Source of the DNA: Bacteroidales bacterium
GTDB taxonomy: Bacteria > Bacteroidota > Bacteroidia > Bacteroidales > Lentimicrobiaceae
Direction: 5' to 3'
Assembly: GCA_016705005.1 (NCBI GenBank)
Contig: JADIZB010000035.1
Span: 1 to 64,000 of the forward strand
Length of the DNA stretch: 64,000 bases
Shown here: in pieces, positions 61,482 through 64,000 of the stretch
Position numbering within the stretch: the stretch's first letter is position 1
How the letters are laid out: each line of letters starts with the position of its first letter
Program-made: the position numbers and the translations under genes
Notes under the pieces: generated by a model
The model's input: the letters and a program-made list of their open reading frames with translations, nothing else
Database searches by the model: none
Told to the model about the DNA's origin: nothing

Positions 61482-63466
61482 AAACCACATTCAGTAATTT
61501 ACTGGCCAATCCGAATGTGGAATCTATTGTGTTGAATTTTCATGATATTACCGAACACAAGCTATCCGTGGCAATGTTTAAGGATATTATTGAAAAGAAT
61601 CCAATGTCAATTCAGATACTCGATATGGAAGGATATCCGATTCAGGTAAATCCCGCGCATACCAAACTTTTCGGAGTAGAACCTCCATCCGGTTATTCTC
61701 TTTTTAAGGACAATCAATTGTTATCACTCGGATTCAGCAAATTGTTTGAACGGGTTAAACAAGGAGAAATTGTCTACTTCCCCGACTCTTATTACAATGT
61801 GCATGATGTCGACCCCTCATTTCCTGATTCTCCGGCATGGGTCAGGGCATTTGGCTTTACATTAAATGACAATAACGGGAAACCGAATAAAATAGTTTTA
61901 ATGCATGAAAACATCACTGAACGTAAAAATGCAGAAGCCCTGCTGAATGATATTATTGAAAACAACCCGCTGTCAATCCAGGTAGTTGATAAAGAAGGAT
62001 ATACGATAAGAGGAAATTCTGCATTTATTGATCTCTTTGGTTCGGCTCCTCCACCTGAATTTTCAATTTTTGACGATTTGAAAAGCAAAAGCCCAGATCT
62101 GGGAAAATTGGTTTCCAGGGTCAAAAAAGGAGAGATTGCCCATTTGCCTGACATCTATTTCAATGCACACGATGCCATTGAAGAAGCACCCGATATTCCA
62201 CTCTGGATCCGGGCATTGATTTTCCCATTAAAAGACAGTGTGGGCAAGCCTGAACGATTTGTTTTTATGCACGAAAACATTACTGAACGTAAAATTGCAG
62301 AGCAGGAACTAATTACTGCCAAAGAACATGCCGAAGAAAGTGACCGCCTTAAATCAGCATTTCTTGCCAATATGTCACATGAAATAAGGACACCTATGAA
62401 CGGTATTCTGGGCTTTTCTGAGTTGCTGAAAAACCCCGGGCTCACAGGTAAGCAACAGCAGGAATATATTGGCATCATTGAGAAAAGCGGCATCCGGATG
62501 CTTGATATCATTAACGATATTGTTGATATTTCCAAAATCGAAGCGGGTCTGATGAACGTCAATATCAGGGAAACTGATATCAATGAAAAAATCGAATTTA
62601 TTTATATGTTCTTTAAACCCCAGGTTGAAGAAAAAGGAATGCAGCTTCAATATAAAAACACCTTACCACGAAAAGAAGCCATAATAAAAACAGACAATGA
62701 GAAAGTCAATTCAATTCTCACCAATCTGGTTAAAAATGCCATTAAATTCAGCGAGAAAGGGTCAATTGAATTTGGATATGAACAAAAGGAAAACGACCTT
62801 GAATTTTATGTAAAGGATACAGGCATTGGCATCCCAAAAGAGAGGCAGGAAGCCATTTTTGAACGTTTTATTCAGGCTGATATTTCAGATAAAATGGCCC
62901 GGCAGGGTGCAGGATTGGGTTTGTCGATTTCAAAAGCATATGTGGAAATGCTGGGTGGAAGAATTTGGGTAGAAAGCGAAGAAGGTAAGGGTACCACATT
63001 CTATTTCACTTTACCCTACAATACCGGACCGGACAAAAAAGAAACAAGCGAAAAATCTGTTTCAGCCCAAAACGAAACGAATCAGATTATTCCCGGAGTT
63101 CCGCAACTAAAAACAGTTATTGCTGAGGACGATGAAACATCTGAATTGCTTATTTCAATAAACATCAAAGAGTTTAGCAAAGAAATTATCAAAGTCAGAA
63201 CAGGCAATGAAGTCGTCGATGTTTGCCGAAAAAACCCGGACATTGATTTAATCCTCATGGATATTCAAATGCCCGGGATGAACGGTTATGAAGCGACCCG
63301 GCTGATCCGGCAGTTCAATCCGAACGTTATTATAATAGCACAGACAGCTTTCGGACTGACAGGTGACAAAGAGAAGGCAATTGATGCCGGATGCAACGAT
63401 CACATTGCTAAACCCATAAGCAAAGATGAGTTGATTGTTCTGATTCATAAGTATTTTATGAAATAA
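61337..63466 (+). CDS. Hybrid histidine kinase, C-terminal fragment (PAS, HisKA, HATPase, receiver)
   Basis: The true sequence resumes about 61430 (TLEYRFLDKRGQWHWIETT...FHDITEHK), which is only the second half of a PAS domain. PAS6 (IIEKNPMSIQILDMEGYPIQ) and PAS7 (IIENNPLSIQVVDKEGYTIR) are near copies of each other. HisKA has the phospho-His at 62378-62380 (FLANMSHEIRTPMNG). The ATPase has NLVKNAIKFSEKG and DTGIGIPKERQEAIFERF. The receiver domain has its phospho-Asp at 63260-63262 (LILMDIQMPGMNGYE). This is a complete hybrid transmitter with no membrane segment, so it senses cytosolic cues. Between the fragments about 80 residues of a PAS are missing. Confidence 0.88.
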   Translation: MVLPSGGQMRRRHCHLSSGHIRTQTRRRNYVPTLEYRFLDKRGQWHWIETTFSNLLANPNVESIVLNFHDITEHKLSVAMFKDIIEKNPMSIQILDMEGYPIQVNPAHTKLFGVEPPSGYSLFKDNQLLSLGFSKLFERVKQGEIVYFPDSYYNVHDVDPSFPDSPAWVRAFGFTLNDNNGKPNKIVLMHENITERKNAEALLNDIIENNPLSIQVVDKEGYTIRGNSAFIDLFGSAPPPEFSIFDDLKSKSPDLGKLVSRVKKGEIAHLPDIYFNAHDAIEEAPDIPLWIRALIFPLKDSVGKPERFVFMHENITERKIAEQELITAKEHAEESDRLKSAFLANMSHEIRTPMNGILGFSELLKNPGLTGKQQQEYIGIIEKSGIRMLDIINDIVDISKIEAGLMNVNIRETDINEKIEFIYMFFKPQVEEKGMQLQYKNTLPRKEAIIKTDNEKVNSILTNLVKNAIKFSEKGSIEFGYEQKENDLEFYVKDTGIGIPKERQEAIFERFIQADISDKMARQGAGLGLSISKAYVEMLGGRIWVESEEGKGTTFYFTLPYNTGPDKKETSEKSVSAQNETNQIIPGVPQLKTVIAEDDETSELLISINIKEFSKEIIKVRTGNEVVDVCRKNPDIDLILMDIQMPGMNGYEATRLIRQFNPNVIIIAQTAFGLTGDKEKAIDAGCNDHIAKPISKDELIVLIHKYFMK

Positions 63467-63626
63467 CTCAACGTCACGTTTAAATAGGGGCTTAATGTTG
63501 TTTCCTTGGTTTTATAAATCTAAGGGGCATGCCGGGGATCAACAGATTAATTTTTCTTCAGCGACCCTCTGCGCTTTCACTCTGTGGACTTTGCTGTTAT
63601 TTTAAAGCCTCGGAACCTCTTACAAA

Positions 63627-64000
63627 ATGGGAATCAGGCGATCCATCCGACGACTTTGGTTCTGATGTTTTCGCTCCAGTGCCCTGCTTCTCATGAAATT
63701 CGGAAACCCCGATAATTTGTGAAGGAATATGATGATGAAAAACAATGGTCAGGCAGGAAACAAACACCCCTTTCAGAACATTTTATGGTAAAAACACTTT
63801 CCACGGAAACTCCGGCCTGGTCTGCACGCTGGCCGGGGATCCGGCCAGACCTGACTGGAGGGGTGCTGACATCAAACGCATACAGATTCTTTCGAACGAG
63901 AAGGACACACTGATCAGGCATTACTTTGTTTATGATGCTCCCTGCCCTATTACCTACCGTGACCTGGTAGCAAGGGTAAAGCTGCCGGGTAAACCGGCGA
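63627..64000 (+). pseudogene. START-domain protein, frameshifted and cut off by the window end
   Basis: Starting at ATG 63627 (MGIRRSIRRLWF...), the frame must be shifted at about 63663, 63719 and 63763 (CCCC read as CCCCC). It then reads ...KEYDDEKQWSGRKQTPPFRTFYGKNTF. The last part (to 64000) is LAGDPARPDWRGADIKRIQILSNEKD, then HYFVYDAPCPITYRDLVARVK. The W.GADIKRI...Y.....P.PI..RD.V.R signature is that of START lipid-binding domains (polyketide-cyclase superfamily). The gene continues beyond the window. The indels look like homopolymer errors. The function is unknown, possibly lipid binding. Confidence 0.55.

Noticed and set aside
1..64000. tRNA, rRNA or prophage genes
   Set aside because: No cloverleaf with conserved TTCGA/CCA features, no rRNA segment and no phage structural or integrase gene was recognised on either strand.

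Overview
The window looks like chromosome from a Bacteroidetes bacterium, probably an anaerobic or environmental Bacteroidales/Marinilabiliales-type organism. The evidence is: TAnnTTTG-type -7 promoter boxes ahead of several genes; start codons without Shine-Dalgarno sequences; a type IX secretion (T9SS) C-terminal sorting domain; GEVED and PKD modules; DUF4402, DUF5020, DUF2027-Smr and PorT-like proteins; and a TonB-dependent receptor. No rRNA, tRNA, CRISPR array or phage was seen.

Layout. 1-4.7 kb is a decayed or badly sequenced end: an 84-bp tandem array of hairpins, a frameshifted DUF1801 gene, a multiply frameshifted secreted beta-propeller gene, and an AT-rich patch with a broken HEPN-like gene. 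5.0-7.3 kb holds a nucleotide-sugar dehydrogenase and a small conserved protein. 8.2-18.5 kb is a surface/secretion block: a subtilisin-like protease and a 1250-residue GEVED-repeat protein that share an unusual C-terminal dockerin-like cassette and an almost superimposable promoter region, then a T9SS-sorted small protein overlapping a DUF4353 beta-helix protein. 18.7-20.7 kb has a methyltransferase and a DUF5020 protein. 20.8-26.6 kb is a DUF4402 amplification: four copies encoding the same 169-residue protein plus one diverged copy, arranged as a duplicated two-gene block with long conserved leaders, GC palindromes and low-complexity DNA between them.

26.8-39.4 kb is almost wholly minus strand: a small two-gene overlap (DUF3820 plus a conserved hypothetical), an isochorismatase/GH125/GH13 operon, a BtuB-like TonB receptor with a perfect 20-bp palindrome in its promoter, and a GAPDH gene downstream of a PPDK-like protein that lacks the PEP-binding barrel. 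39.5-56 kb is ordinary housekeeping and envelope content: DedA, ferredoxin-NADP reductase plus rlmN, MATE, a tandem-fused adenylate kinase, a DEAD-type helicase, envelope proteins, an S9 peptidase, a di-heme peroxidase and DUF2027-Smr.

56.3-63.5 kb is a sensory operon, a CheB-CheR-PAS fusion followed by a multi-PAS hybrid histidine kinase. It is interrupted by a REP-associated tyrosine transposase framed by its hairpins. The window ends inside a frameshifted START-domain gene.

A recurring theme is that broken genes can mostly be repaired by adding or removing one base in a homopolymer. They cluster at 0.3-4.3, 21-23.2 and 60.4-64 kb, while 26-59 kb is clean. Some apparent pseudogenes may therefore be sequencing errors. 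The most interesting signals are the DUF4402 amplification with its leader, the shared promoter module at 7.9 and 11.5 kb, the RAYT/REP insertion, the fused adenylate kinase and the tandem hairpin array.
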